Source of the DNA: Kocuria massiliensis
GTDB lineage: Bacteria > Actinomycetota > Actinomycetes > Actinomycetales > Micrococcaceae
Direction of reading: 5' to 3'
DNA: 64,000 nucleotides
Assembly (NCBI RefSeq): GCF_900169715.1
Contig: NZ_LT835161.1
Span: forward strand, 700,875 to 764,874
Both the position numbers and the translations under genes were made by a program. The notes below the pieces were generated by a model, which ran no database searches, was not told where the DNA came from, and saw nothing but the letters and a program-made list of their open reading frames with translations. Shown here piece after piece: positions 8,460 to 17,881 of this stretch; within the stretch, counting starts at the first letter, position 1, and each line of letters opens with the position of its first letter.

Positions 8460-10097
8460 ATGCGCTTCTCCCGCATTTCATCGATCGCGAGCCTTGGCGT
8501 TATCTCCGCCTTGGCTCTTTCCGCATGTGGCGGCGGCACCGGCTCGTCCGGTGGACAGGCCGACGCATCCGCCATCATCACCGCGGATAGCGTGGAACCG
8601 CAGCACCCATTGGTTCCCACCGATACCAACGAAAACGGCGGCGGCGTCGTCGTCGAAAACATCTTCAACGGACTGATCTCCTACGACGAGAACGGCAAGG
8701 TCGAAAATGATCTCGCCGAGTCCATTGACTCCACGGATCAGCAAAACTGGACCATCAAGATCAAGAAGGACAAGAAGTTCACCAACGGCGAGCCCGTCAC
8801 GGCCAAGAGCTTTGTGGATTCCTGGAACTTTGGAGCGGCCGCCAAGAATGCACAGGCTTCCTCGTCCTTCTTTAGCCCCATCGAAGGTTATGACGCCGTT
8901 TCCGCCGAAGGCGCCACCGAGGACAAAATGTCCGGCCTGAAGGTCGTGGACGATACGACGTTCACCGTGAAGCTTTCCTCGCCCGAGTCGGACTTCGCAC
9001 AGCGCCTCGGGTACACCGCCTACGCCCCGTTGCCAGAGTCTGCTTTTAAGGACATCAAGGCATTTGGTGAAAACCCCGTGGGATATGGCCCGTACAAGAT
9101 GGCCAAGCAAGGTGCATGGCAACACAACACCCAAATCGATCTGGTCAAGAACGACGACTACGACGGTCCCGAGAAGGCCAAAAACGGTGGAATCACCTTC
9201 AAGCTGTACCAGAATCCCGATACCGCGTATCAGGACCTTCTCGCCAATAATCTCGATGTGCTCCAGCAGATCCCCGCGACCGACTTGGGTACCTATAAAG
9301 ACGACCTCCCGGACCGTAATTTGGATAAACCCTACGCTGGCAACCAAACCATCGCGATCCCGGAGTATCTGAAGAATTGGAGCGGAGAGGCTGGAAAACT
9401 GCGGCGTCAGGCACTGTCTAAGGCCATCGACCGCGACGAGATCACCAAGGTGATTCTCAATAACACCCGGAAGCCGGCGACCGACATGACGGCACCGGTG
9501 CTCGAGGGCTATAAGGACAACCTCAAGAATTCAGAGAACACCAAGTTCAATAAGGACGAGGCCAAGAAGCTCTGGGACGAGGCCGAAAAGATTCAGCCGT
9601 ACGACAAGTCTGAGAAATTCACGATCGGCTACAACGCTGACGCCGGCGGACACAAGAAGTGGGTCGACGCCGTGACGAACCAATTGAAGAACAATCTCGG
9701 TATTGAGGTCGAAGGAAAGTCGTATGCGACTTTCAAGGAGCTGCGCACCGAGACCACTGCCGGAAAATTGACTGGTGCTGTGCGTTCAGGATGGCTGGCT
9801 GATTACCCATCCATGTACAACTTCATGGGGCCGATCTATACCAAGGGCGCTGACTCCAACGACTCGCGGTACGACAACCCCGAGTTTGAAGCCACGCTGA
9901 GTGAAGGCCTCAAAGCGAAAGATCAGTCCGAGGCTCAGAAGAAGTTCCAAGAGGCCGACTCGATGTTGCTCGAAGACCTCCCGGCAATCCCGCTGTGGTA
10001 CAGCCAGGCCAACGTTGGTTGGTCAGAGAACGTTCAGAACGTCAAGGCGTCCTGGAACGGAACTCCCATGTACTACAACGTGGAGAAGACCTCCTAA
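8460..10097 (+). CDS. Peptide ABC transporter substrate-binding lipoprotein (SBP family 5)
   Basis: Extracellular lipid-anchored receptor of a dipeptide/oligopeptide importer, 545 residues. The signal peptide MRFSRISSIASLGVISALAL ends in the lipobox L-S-A-C with C23 as the lipidated residue, followed by GGGTGSSGG. Family-5 hallmarks follow: a SVEPQHPLVP-type start of the mature domain, NPVGYGPYK and a C-terminal LPAIPLWYSQANVGWSENV. The ATG at 8460 has a perfect AGGAGG at 8450. It is the first gene of a five-domain importer; a terminator-like hairpin follows it, which should make the receptor more abundant than the permeases. Peptide specificity is inferred from the family. Confidence 0.94.
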   Translation: MRFSRISSIASLGVISALALSACGGGTGSSGGQADASAIITADSVEPQHPLVPTDTNENGGGVVVENIFNGLISYDENGKVENDLAESIDSTDQQNWTIKIKKDKKFTNGEPVTAKSFVDSWNFGAAAKNAQASSSFFSPIEGYDAVSAEGATEDKMSGLKVVDDTTFTVKLSSPESDFAQRLGYTAYAPLPESAFKDIKAFGENPVGYGPYKMAKQGAWQHNTQIDLVKNDDYDGPEKAKNGGITFKLYQNPDTAYQDLLANNLDVLQQIPATDLGTYKDDLPDRNLDKPYAGNQTIAIPEYLKNWSGEAGKLRRQALSKAIDRDEITKVILNNTRKPATDMTAPVLEGYKDNLKNSENTKFNKDEAKKLWDEAEKIQPYDKSEKFTIGYNADAGGHKKWVDAVTNQLKNNLGIEVEGKSYATFKELRTETTAGKLTGAVRSGWLADYPSMYNFMGPIYTKGADSNDSRYDNPEFEATLSEGLKAKDQSEAQKKFQEADSMLLEDLPAIPLWYSQANVGWSENVQNVKASWNGTPMYYNVEKTS

Positions 10098-10125
10098 GGG
10101 ATTTCCTACGCTGGCACATCAAATA

Positions 10126-10161
10126 CGCGATGGAGGGCCGCCACACCGGCCCTCCATCGCG
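10126..10161 (+). terminator. Attenuator hairpin between receptor and permease genes
   Basis: 15-bp stem (10126-10140 with 10147-10161) lying between the lipoprotein gene and the first permease of the same operon. It probably stabilises the 3' end of, or partly terminates, the receptor mRNA. Confidence 0.75.
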
Positions 10162-10250
10162 GCATTCTTCAAAGGTTGTACACCATGATTTTCTGCAGTC
10201 TTCCATCGCGCCCACAGGTGGGCGTTTCGACGTCGGGGAGGGGATAGGCC

Positions 10251-11177
10251 GTGCTGTGGTATCTCGTCAAAAGACTCCTCCAATTAATTCCGGTATTTAT
10301 CGGTGCAACTCTTCTCGTATATTTCTTGGTCTTCATGTTGCCGGGAGACCCTCTGGCTGCTTTGTGCGGCGACAAAGGCTGTAGCCCCGGTGTCGCCGCG
10401 GCGCTGACCGAAAAGTACCACCTCAATGACCCCTTCTTTGTGCAGTATTTCCATTACCTCGGTGGCCTATTCACCGGTGATCTGGGAGTCAACTTCTCTG
10501 GTCGCGAAGTCAGCTCGATCGTAGCTAGCGCATTCCCCGTGACCGCGCGATTGGCCATCGAAGCATTGATTTTCGAAGCATTTTTTGGCGTGATTTTTGG
10601 GCTTTACGCGGGATTGAAGAAGGGCAAACTCTTTGACTCGACCGTGCTGGTCGTTTCCCTGATCGTCATTTCGGTTCCGATCTTCGTTTTGGCTTTCGTG
10701 CTCCAGTTTGTCGTGGGCGTGAAGTGGGGAATCGTTAAGCCGACGGTTTCCGGCACGGCCGGATGGGGCGAGTTGATTTTGCCGGCCATCGTGTTGGGCC
10801 TCGTATCCTTCGCCTACGTCCTTCGACTGACCCGAACCGCCGTTGCCGAGAACGCGAACGCCGATTATGTTCGCACCGCGACCGCCAAAGGGTTGAGTCG
10901 TCGTCGCGTCGTTGGCGTGCATATCCTGCGCAATTCGATGATTCCTGTGGTGACGTTCCTGGGAGCCGACCTCGGTGCGCTCATGGGCGGAGCCGTGGTC
11001 ACGGAAGGCATCTTCAACGTTCCTGGCATCGGCTCTCAGTTGTACAAGGCCCTCACATTGGGCGACGCACCAAGTGTGGTTTCCATCGTGTCGATCATGG
11101 TTTTGGTCTTCTGCGTGGCAAACCTCCTGGTGGATTTGCTGTACGCCTGGCTCGACCCGAGGATTCGCTATGCATAA
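10251..11177 (+). CDS. dppB: Peptide ABC transporter permease, DppB/OppB type
   Basis: Integral membrane subunit of the importer, 308 residues with about six helices. The start MLWYLVKRLLQLIPVFIGAT is the typical OppB N-terminus, and the cytoplasmic EAA loop appears as TATAKGLSRRRVVGVHILRNS. The GTG at 10251 is preceded by GGGGAGGGG. Its TAA stop overlaps the ATG of the next permease by 8 nt (ATGCATAA), implying translational coupling. Confidence 0.94.
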   Translation: MLWYLVKRLLQLIPVFIGATLLVYFLVFMLPGDPLAALCGDKGCSPGVAAALTEKYHLNDPFFVQYFHYLGGLFTGDLGVNFSGREVSSIVASAFPVTARLAIEALIFEAFFGVIFGLYAGLKKGKLFDSTVLVVSLIVISVPIFVLAFVLQFVVGVKWGIVKPTVSGTAGWGELILPAIVLGLVSFAYVLRLTRTAVAENANADYVRTATAKGLSRRRVVGVHILRNSMIPVVTFLGADLGALMGGAVVTEGIFNVPGIGSQLYKALTLGDAPSVVSIVSIMVLVFCVANLLVDLLYAWLDPRIRYA

Positions 11178-12246
11178 ATTTGACCCCACAGAAGTAGACG
11201 CGGCCGAGCAGCAGGCTCCGAAATCGACCGCGCGTCATCGTGCAACTCCGGAGATGTCCGAGCACTCGGTGGCCGGAAATCAAAAGGATCTCGGGGCCTC
11301 GGCGATCGCGTCCGAGAGATACGTCGCCGACCTTGAGGAAACCCCGGTCGCGGCGACCGACTCGACCACCCAAGAGCAAGCCCCATTGAGCCTATGGCGC
11401 GATGCCTGGAGGCAACTGCGGAAGAAACCGACCTTCATCGTGTCGATGCTCCTCATCATCCTCGCGGTGCTAGTTGCGTTCTTCCCGCAGATTTTCTGGA
11501 CCGAAAATCCTGCCAACGCTCAGTGCCTCTTGGAACACTCGAACGCTCGGGGCTCCGCAGGGCACCTTATGGGATTCACCGCGCAAGGCTGTGACGTGTA
11601 TTCGCGGGTGATCGCCGGTACCAGAGCATCGCTGACGGTTGGCCTGTTCTCGACCCTCGGCGTCGTGGTCATCGGCGGAATCATCGGTGCCATCGCCGGA
11701 TATTTTGGCGGTTGGTTGGACGCGATCCTCGCCCGCCTCGGAGATATCTTCTTTGCTCTGCCGCTCATTCTGGGCGCCTTGGTGATCATGCAGCTTCCGG
11801 TGTTCCGCGAGCACCGCGGGGTATGGACTCTGGTGGTGATCCTGGTGCTGCTGGGATGGCCTCAGGTTGCGCGCATCATGCGCGGAGCCGTGGTCGAGGT
11901 GCGGAATGCGGACTACGTGACGAGCGCGCGGTCATTGGGCGTCTCGTCATTTGGGATCTTGCTTCGGCACATCATCCCGAACGCGATGGCTCCGGTGATC
12001 GTGATCGCGACGATCTCGCTCGGTACGTTCATCGTCGCGGAGTCGACCCTGTCCTACCTGGGCATTGGCCTTCCGCCCGAGATCACGAGCTGGGGAAATG
12101 ACATCTCCGACGGAAAGGACGCTTTCCGCTCCAATCCGTTGCCGGTCTTCTGGCCCGGTTTGGCCTTGTCCCTGACGGTCCTGAGCTTCATCATGTTGGG
12201 CGATGCCCTGCGAGATGCGCTCGATCCCAAATCTCGGAAGAAGTAA
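11170..12246 (+). CDS. dppC: Peptide ABC transporter permease, DppC/OppC type
   Basis: Second membrane subunit of the importer, 358 residues. The first 75 residues are hydrophilic, longer than usual for DppC and of low conservation; membrane segments begin at KKPTFIVSMLLIILAVLVAFF. The EAA loop is seen as TSARSLGVSSFGILLRHIIPN and the typical end as STLSYLGIGLPPEITSWG. The start overlaps the DppB stop. It is followed after 3 nt by the fused ATPase gene, so the three are one transcription unit. Confidence 0.93.
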   Translation: MHKFDPTEVDAAEQQAPKSTARHRATPEMSEHSVAGNQKDLGASAIASERYVADLEETPVAATDSTTQEQAPLSLWRDAWRQLRKKPTFIVSMLLIILAVLVAFFPQIFWTENPANAQCLLEHSNARGSAGHLMGFTAQGCDVYSRVIAGTRASLTVGLFSTLGVVVIGGIIGAIAGYFGGWLDAILARLGDIFFALPLILGALVIMQLPVFREHRGVWTLVVILVLLGWPQVARIMRGAVVEVRNADYVTSARSLGVSSFGILLRHIIPNAMAPVIVIATISLGTFIVAESTLSYLGIGLPPEITSWGNDISDGKDAFRSNPLPVFWPGLALSLTVLSFIMLGDALRDALDPKSRKK

Positions 12247-12249
12247 ACG

Positions 12250-13938
12250 ATGACAGAACAACCACAGCAACCTTTGCTCGAGGTCAAAGATCTGGGAATT
12301 ACCTTTACGACCAGCACGGGCGATGTCGAGGCGGTTAAAGATTCCAACTTCACCGTGATGCCGGGTGAAACCGTGGCCATCGTGGGGGAGTCCGGGTCGG
12401 GCAAATCGACGTCGGCCCTTGCCGCGATCGGTCTGCTTCCGAGCAATGGACGAGTCTCCAGTGGGCAGATCCTTTTTGATGGCAAGGACATCACCCACCT
12501 CAGCGAACCGGAAAAGGTCAAACTTCGCGGTAATCAGATCGGCATGGTCCCGCAGGATCCGATGTCGAACCTCAACCCCGTATGGCGCATTGGCTTCCAG
12601 GTGAAAGAGACGCTCAAAGCCAACGGCTTGCCGTCCGAGGCGAAAGACGTCGCGAAGGTGCTCGAACAGGCGGGTTTGCCCGACGCCGAAAAGCGTGCGC
12701 GCCAGTACCCGCACGAGTTTTCTGGCGGCATGCGGCAACGTGCGCTGATCGCAATTGGCCTGTCCTGCCAGCCGCGTTTGTTGATCGCCGACGAACCGAC
12801 CTCGGCCCTCGATGTGACGGTTCAGCGGACCATCTTGGATCACCTCGAATCGATGACGGCAGATCTCGGAACCGCAGTGCTTCTTATCACTCACGACCTG
12901 GGCCTCGCCGCCGAGCGTGCTCGCAAAGTCGTCGTGATGTACAAGGGGCGTGTGGTCGAAGCCGGTCCCGCCTTGGAACTACTGCGGGATCCGCAGCACC
13001 CGTACACCCAAAAGCTCGTGGCGTCGGCGCCGTCCCTAGCGTCGCGTCGTATCCAGGTGGCCAAGGAAACGGGCGTCGAGGCCGAGGATCTGTTGGCCGA
13101 GCATCCCAAGACGGAAATCCAGCAGAAATTGCAGCAGGATTTCGTCGAGGTGAAAGACCTCACCAAGGTCTTCAAACTGCGGGGTGCCTGGGGCAAATCC
13201 GAAGATTTCACGGCAGTGGACGGTGTGTCCTTCTCGATTCCACGGGGCACGACGACGGCGGTGGTAGGGGAGTCTGGCTCCGGTAAGTCGACGGTGGCGC
13301 GGATGCTCTTGGGTCTGGAGAAGATCACGAGTGGAACCATTTCCTTTGATGGGAAGGACGTGGCAAGCCTGCGGGGACGGCAAATGTTCGATTTCCGGCG
13401 TCGCGTCCAGCCGATCTTCCAGGATCCCTATGGTTCGCTCGATCCCATGTACAACATCTTTCGGACGATCGAGGAGCCTCTTCGCGTCCACAAGGTGGGT
13501 AATAAGGCCTCCCGGGAAAAGAAAGTCAAAGAACTCCTGGACCAGGTCTCGTTGCCGCAATCCATGATGGCGAGGTATCCGAATGAACTCTCGGGTGGTC
13601 AACGCCAGCGAGTCGCCATCGCGCGCGCCCTCGCGTTGAATCCGGACCTCGTGGTGTGTGACGAGGCGGTTTCCGCTCTCGACGTTCTGGTGCAGGCGCA
13701 AATATTGAACCTGCTGGCCGAACTTCAGACCGAACTGGGCTTGACCTACCTCTTCATCACCCACGACCTCGCCGTGGTCCGGCAAATCGCGGACAACGTG
13801 TGTGTCATGGAGAAGGGAAAGATGGTGGAGACCGGATCCACGGATTCCGTCTTCGAAGATCCGAAGACCGAGTACACGCGGAAGCTATTGGCAGCTATTC
13901 CCGGCGCGGGTCTGATGATCCCGCCGGAAGCCGCATAA
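12250..13938 (+). CDS. Peptide ABC transporter ATP-binding protein, fused DppD-DppF
   Basis: Cytoplasmic motor of the importer, with both nucleotide-binding domains on one 562-residue chain. Domain 1 (about residues 8-275) has Walker A GESGSGKST, signature SGGMRQR and Walker B LLIADEPTSALD. Domain 2 (about residues 298-550) has GESGSGKST, SGGQRQR and LVVCDEAVSALD. Each domain ends with the family-specific DPQHPYTQKL or DPKTEYTRKL block. Such fused DppDF proteins are common in actinobacteria and replace two separate subunits. The ATG at 12250 follows the DppC stop by 3 nt. A hairpin at 13956-13999 ends the operon. Confidence 0.95.
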   Translation: MTEQPQQPLLEVKDLGITFTTSTGDVEAVKDSNFTVMPGETVAIVGESGSGKSTSALAAIGLLPSNGRVSSGQILFDGKDITHLSEPEKVKLRGNQIGMVPQDPMSNLNPVWRIGFQVKETLKANGLPSEAKDVAKVLEQAGLPDAEKRARQYPHEFSGGMRQRALIAIGLSCQPRLLIADEPTSALDVTVQRTILDHLESMTADLGTAVLLITHDLGLAAERARKVVVMYKGRVVEAGPALELLRDPQHPYTQKLVASAPSLASRRIQVAKETGVEAEDLLAEHPKTEIQQKLQQDFVEVKDLTKVFKLRGAWGKSEDFTAVDGVSFSIPRGTTTAVVGESGSGKSTVARMLLGLEKITSGTISFDGKDVASLRGRQMFDFRRRVQPIFQDPYGSLDPMYNIFRTIEEPLRVHKVGNKASREKKVKELLDQVSLPQSMMARYPNELSGGQRQRVAIARALALNPDLVVCDEAVSALDVLVQAQILNLLAELQTELGLTYLFITHDLAVVRQIADNVCVMEKGKMVETGSTDSVFEDPKTEYTRKLLAAIPGAGLMIPPEAA

Positions 13939-13955
13939 CACCCTTCGCGACTCGA

Positions 13956-14008
13956 CGTGCCCGCTCCCTCCATCCATAGCGATGGGCGGTGCGGGCACGT
14001 TCCGTTTG
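13956..14008 (+). terminator. Terminator of the peptide importer operon
   Basis: 9-bp GC-rich stem (13956-13964 CGTGCCCGC with 13991-13999 GCGGGCACG), with a 26-nt loop, followed by TTCCGTTT. It lies 18 bases after the stop of the fused ATPase. Confidence 0.65.
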
Positions 14009-14130
14009 ACGAGGTGGCTATGATTAACAACGGCCCTATGCGGTCGCGCCTGAACGCGCCTGAAAGGCGTAGTGGTGTGGCCCATCATCACGTCACACCA
14101 GCCATCCACCAGCAAAGTGAGCCTTATCGT

Positions 14131-16047
14131 ATGACTGAAACGTCCAACACCGCCACTCGTTCCGACATCCGCAACGTCGCCATCGTCGCGCACGTTGACC
14201 ATGGCAAAACCACCATCGTGGACGCCATGTTGAAACAAACCCACTCGTTCGCCGAGCACGGGGACGTCGAAGATCGCGTGATGGACTCCGGTGACTTGGA
14301 GCGCGAAAAGGGAATCACCATTCTCGCGAAGAACACCACCGTTGAGTACTCCGGCCCGGCCGCCAACGGTGAATCAATCACCATTAACGTCATCGATACG
14401 CCCGGCCACGCCGACTTTGGCGGCGAGGTCGAACGCGGTTTGTCGATGGTCGACGGCGTCGTCCTCTTGGTGGACGCGTCCGAGGGCCCGCTCCCGCAGA
14501 CCCGATTCGTGTTGCGCAAGGCCCTCGCTGCCAAATTGCCCGTCATCCTCGTGGTGAATAAGGTCGACCGCCCGGATGCCCGCATCGACGAGGTCGTGTC
14601 CGAGTCCATGGACCTGCTCTTGGGGCTAGCTTCCGACTTGGCCGAGGAAGTGCCGGATCTCGATCTGGACTCCGTGCTGGACGTTCCCGTGGTCTACGCC
14701 TCGGGTAAGGCCGGCCGTGCGTCGACCGAACAGCCGGCCGACGGCGAACTTCCCGAAAACGAGGATCTGGAGCCGCTCTTCAAGACCATCGTCGATCACG
14801 TTCCGGCGCCGACGTACGATCCCAACGGCGTGCTTCAGGCCCACGTGACCAACTTGGACTCCTCGCCGTTCCTGGGCCGCCTCGCTTTGTTGCGCGTCTT
14901 CAACGGAACCCTGAAGAAGGGCCAGACGGTGGCCTGGGCCCGCCAAGATGGACAGATCAAGAATGTCCGTATTTCCGAGTTGCTCAAGACGAAAGCTTTG
15001 GACCGTGTTCCCGCCGAGGAAGCCAACCCCGGAGACATCGTCGCCGTGGCCGGCATCGAGGACATCACCATTGGTGAAACCCTGACCGACGTCGAGAACC
15101 CGCAGCCCCTCCCGTTGATTACGGTCGATGAGCCGGCGATCTCGATGACCATCGGTATCAACACCTCGCCCATGGCTGGCCGTGTTAAGGGAGCCAAGGT
15201 CACGGCGCGCCAGGTGAAGGACCGCCTCGACAAGGAGCTGATTGGTAACGTCTCGATCCGCGTCTTGCCGACCCAGCGCCCCGATGCGTGGGAGGTTCAG
15301 GGCCGTGGTGAACTCGCCCTGGCGATTCTGGTCGAGCAGATGCGTCGCGAAGGTTTCGAGCTGACCGCCGGTAAGCCGCAGGTTGTCACCAAGATCATCG
15401 ACGGCAAGGTACACGAGCCGATCGAGTACATGACCATTGACGTCCCGGACGAGTTCATGGGCGCGGTGACCCAGCTCATGGCGGCACGTAAGGGCCGCAT
15501 GGAAACCATGACTAACAACGGCACCGGCTGGGTGCGCATGGAATTCCGAATTCCTGCCCGTGGCCTCATCGGCTTCCGCACGCAGTTCCTGACGGAAACC
15601 CGTGGAGCTGGTATCTCCAACTCGTATGCCGACGGCTTTGAGCCCTGGGCCGGTGACATCGAGTACCGCACCAACGGCTCCATGATCGCCGACCGTGCCG
15701 GTGTGGTGACTCCGTACGCCATGATTAACCTCCAGGAGCGTGGCACGTTCTTCGTGGAGCCCACCTCCGAGGTGTACGAAGGCATGATCGTGGGCGAGAA
15801 CTCTCGTGCGGACGACATGGAGGTCAACATCACGAAGGAAAAGAAGCTGACCAACATGCGTTCGGCTTCCGCGGATTCCTTCGAGAACTTGACGCCGCCG
15901 CGCAAGATGACCCTCGAGGAATGCCTCGAATTCGCCCGCGAGGACGAGTGCGTGGAGATCACCCCCGAGGCGTTCCGCATCCGCAAGGTCGTCCTCGACG
16001 CCAACGAGCGCGTTAAGGCCTTCCGAGCCCGCAACCGCGCAAACTAA
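14131..16047 (+). CDS. typA: Ribosome-associated GTPase TypA/BipA
   Basis: Translational GTPase of the EF-G superfamily that binds the ribosome and acts in stress, cold and 50S assembly. The 638-residue protein shows all G motifs: AHVDHGKTT (G1), EKGITILAKN (G2), DTPGHADFGGE (G3) and NKVDRPDAR (G4). The BipA-specific C-terminal region follows (RGLIGFRTQFLTETRG, and DALTPPRKMTLE-like, here NLTPPRKMTLEE). An upstream in-frame extension of 58 codons overlaps the preceding terminator and is not conserved, so the ATG at 14131 is used; its ribosome-binding site is weak (AGTGAG). Confidence 0.96.
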   Translation: MTETSNTATRSDIRNVAIVAHVDHGKTTIVDAMLKQTHSFAEHGDVEDRVMDSGDLEREKGITILAKNTTVEYSGPAANGESITINVIDTPGHADFGGEVERGLSMVDGVVLLVDASEGPLPQTRFVLRKALAAKLPVILVVNKVDRPDARIDEVVSESMDLLLGLASDLAEEVPDLDLDSVLDVPVVYASGKAGRASTEQPADGELPENEDLEPLFKTIVDHVPAPTYDPNGVLQAHVTNLDSSPFLGRLALLRVFNGTLKKGQTVAWARQDGQIKNVRISELLKTKALDRVPAEEANPGDIVAVAGIEDITIGETLTDVENPQPLPLITVDEPAISMTIGINTSPMAGRVKGAKVTARQVKDRLDKELIGNVSIRVLPTQRPDAWEVQGRGELALAILVEQMRREGFELTAGKPQVVTKIIDGKVHEPIEYMTIDVPDEFMGAVTQLMAARKGRMETMTNNGTGWVRMEFRIPARGLIGFRTQFLTETRGAGISNSYADGFEPWAGDIEYRTNGSMIADRAGVVTPYAMINLQERGTFFVEPTSEVYEGMIVGENSRADDMEVNITKEKKLTNMRSASADSFENLTPPRKMTLEECLEFAREDECVEITPEAFRIRKVVLDANERVKAFRARNRAN

Positions 16048-16077
16048 CCACCAAAGAACGAGCACGCTTTCCCGCCG

Positions 16078-17361
16078 ATGACCACCCCCACGACGCACGG
16101 CTCCCACCCGGAGCCGTTCTACCCTGAGCAGGGCGAATACATTGCGCCCGACGCCGTCCGCACCCTACTCCCGGTAGGGGCGGAGGCGGCCGGGACGACG
16201 ATGTTATTCATCCACGCTCACCCGGACGACGAATCCACCTCGACCGGGGCGACGATGAGCCATTACGCGCGGGCCGGTGCCCGCGTCGAATTGCTCACCA
16301 TGTCCAGAGGTGAAATGGGGGAGGTCATCGGCGATGAGCATGCTCGGTTAGATGTGAGGACGCGACCGAGTCACGATACTGGCGATGAGCTCGGGCACGT
16401 CCGCGAGGGCGAGCTGAACGATGCTTGTCGAGCATTGGGCGTCCGCGGGCATCGTTTTGCCCGACGAAATGGGGCCGCGGGCTTCTTCCGCGACTCTGGA
16501 ATGTCGTGGGGCAAACACGGTCGCGCGGAGTCCGCGTCGAACGCGGCCGACGACTGCCTTTCCCGTGCACGCTTGAAAGAATCCGCGGCCGCGATTGCCG
16601 AGGTCATCGAGGAATTACGCCCCGAAGTGGTGGTGAGCTACGACGTCGACGGCGGTTACGGACACCCGGATCATCGGCGCACTCACGAAGCCACGATCAA
16701 GGCTCTTCACATGCTTCCGGCGCACGCTCTACCCGTATTGGTGTGGGGTGTGGAAGGTGAGGCGGACCCCGACGACGAACGGCAGCAGGCCGTGGTGGAC
16801 GGAGACGCCGCGACCAAGAAGCTGGCCATGGCCGCGCATCAGACGCAGGTCACGGTGGGCGAAGACATGACGTTCCACTATTCCAATGGCGTGGAACAAA
16901 AGATTTCGGGGCGCGAGACCTACCGACTGCTCGCGCGTGTTCCGCACGATGACGAAGACCCCAGCGAACGCGAACCGGCGGGTCCTGTGAGCTCCTCGGT
17001 GACCGGTCTGAGCTTGGGCCTCATCGTAGGATTCATCGGAACCCTGTTTCATGCTTCCATTGGATATTTCTCTGGTTGGTATCTCCCGTGGGGCCTTGTT
17101 TTGGCCTTGATCTTGGTGCTCTCGGCCACGGTGTGGACCGCACACGTGACCCGCCGCGCGTGGGCGACGGTGCTCCCGGGCTTATCGGCGTTCATCTTGG
17201 TGGGCTTCTTCGTATACGCCCGCTCGGATTCGCTGTTGGTCATTCCCAACCCATCAGTCGCCATCGGGCAGGTGGGCATTGCGTGGGTTTTGGGGATTGT
17301 CGCCATGACGGTGCTCGGCGAGTGGATTGCGAACCGACATATTTTGCGCACCCGCCGGTAA
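16078..17361 (+). CDS. mshB: MshB-like GlcNAc-Ins deacetylase fused to a C-terminal membrane domain
   Basis: The N-terminal 290 residues are a PIG-L/LmbE zinc deacetylase. AHPDDES supplies ligands H48 and D51 with catalytic D50, and GYGHPDHRRTH supplies H196 and H199. The family member MshB removes acetate from GlcNAc-inositol in mycothiol synthesis, fitting an actinomycete. From about residue 315 the chain continues into four hydrophobic helices (GLSLGLIVGFIGTLF, LPWGLVLALILVLSATVW, VLPGLSAFILVGFFVYA and VGIAWVLGIVAMTVLG), which ordinary MshB lacks. Relatives often encode such a four-helix DUF6113-like protein separately beside mshB, so this appears to be a fusion that anchors the enzyme. 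The start lies 30 bases after typA with a poor ribosome-binding site. Confidence 0.85.
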   Translation: MTTPTTHGSHPEPFYPEQGEYIAPDAVRTLLPVGAEAAGTTMLFIHAHPDDESTSTGATMSHYARAGARVELLTMSRGEMGEVIGDEHARLDVRTRPSHDTGDELGHVREGELNDACRALGVRGHRFARRNGAAGFFRDSGMSWGKHGRAESASNAADDCLSRARLKESAAAIAEVIEELRPEVVVSYDVDGGYGHPDHRRTHEATIKALHMLPAHALPVLVWGVEGEADPDDERQQAVVDGDAATKKLAMAAHQTQVTVGEDMTFHYSNGVEQKISGRETYRLLARVPHDDEDPSEREPAGPVSSSVTGLSLGLIVGFIGTLFHASIGYFSGWYLPWGLVLALILVLSATVWTAHVTRRAWATVLPGLSAFILVGFFVYARSDSLLVIPNPSVAIGQVGIAWVLGIVAMTVLGEWIANRHILRTRR

Positions 17362-17435
17362 CGACGTCGTCCGAAGTCACCTGGCTTAATTGCCGAGCAA
17401 ACGTCGAGCCCCTGGGCCTAGAGTGGTGGGACCGG

Positions 17436-17457
17436 CCGTGAGAACGGAGCCTCACGG
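17436..17457 (+). terminator. Small inverted repeat after mshB
   Basis: CCGTGAG (17436-17442) and CTCACGG (17451-17457) form a 7-bp stem with an 8-nt loop, between mshB and fdxA. No T-run is present, so the terminator role is uncertain. Confidence 0.35.
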
Positions 17458-17543
17458 ACCACTAGACTGGTGAATCAACGGATTCTCAGGGCCCTTCGAC
17501 AGACACCGCAACGAGATCGGCCCGGTGCCGATGAGAGGTTTTC

Positions 17544-17867
17544 ATGACATATGTAATTGCCCAACCCTGCGTCGATGTGAAGGACCGCGCGTGCGTCGAG
17601 GAATGCCCGGTCGACTGCATCTACGAGGGGGAACGCACGCTGTACATCCACCCCGACGAGTGCGTGGATTGTGGCGCTTGTGAGCCGGTGTGCCCCGTGG
17701 AAGCCATCTACTACGAGGACGACGTCCCCGAAGAGTGGGACGAATACACCACGGCCAACGCCGACTTTTTCGATGATTTGGGCTCGCCAGGCGGTGCCGC
17801 GCGCACGGGCGCGATCGATCACGATCACCCCTTTATCGCCGCGTTACCCCCGCAGAACCAAGACTGA
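17544..17867 (+). CDS. fdxA: Seven-iron ferredoxin (3Fe-4S/4Fe-4S)
   Basis: Small soluble electron carrier of 107 residues. Cysteines C9, C17, C21, C25, C40, C43, C46 and C50 reproduce the 7Fe ferredoxin pattern. By family rule C9, C17 and C50 hold the 3Fe-4S cluster and C21, C40, C43 and C46 the 4Fe-4S cluster. The C-terminal tail is acidic. GAGAGG lies upstream of the ATG. The fdxA-dapC pairing, here 14 nt apart, is conserved across actinobacteria. The electron partner (often cytochrome P450 or oxidoreductases) is not in the window. Confidence 0.96.
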   Translation: MTYVIAQPCVDVKDRACVEECPVDCIYEGERTLYIHPDECVDCGACEPVCPVEAIYYEDDVPEEWDEYTTANADFFDDLGSPGGAARTGAIDHDHPFIAALPPQNQD

Positions 17868-17881
17868 AGGGGTCTAAGAGC

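Noticed and set aside
14626-16107. A 493-codon minus-strand frame opposite typA
   Set aside because: The composition is typical of a shadow of a GC-rich gene, and typA on the other strand has all GTPase motifs.
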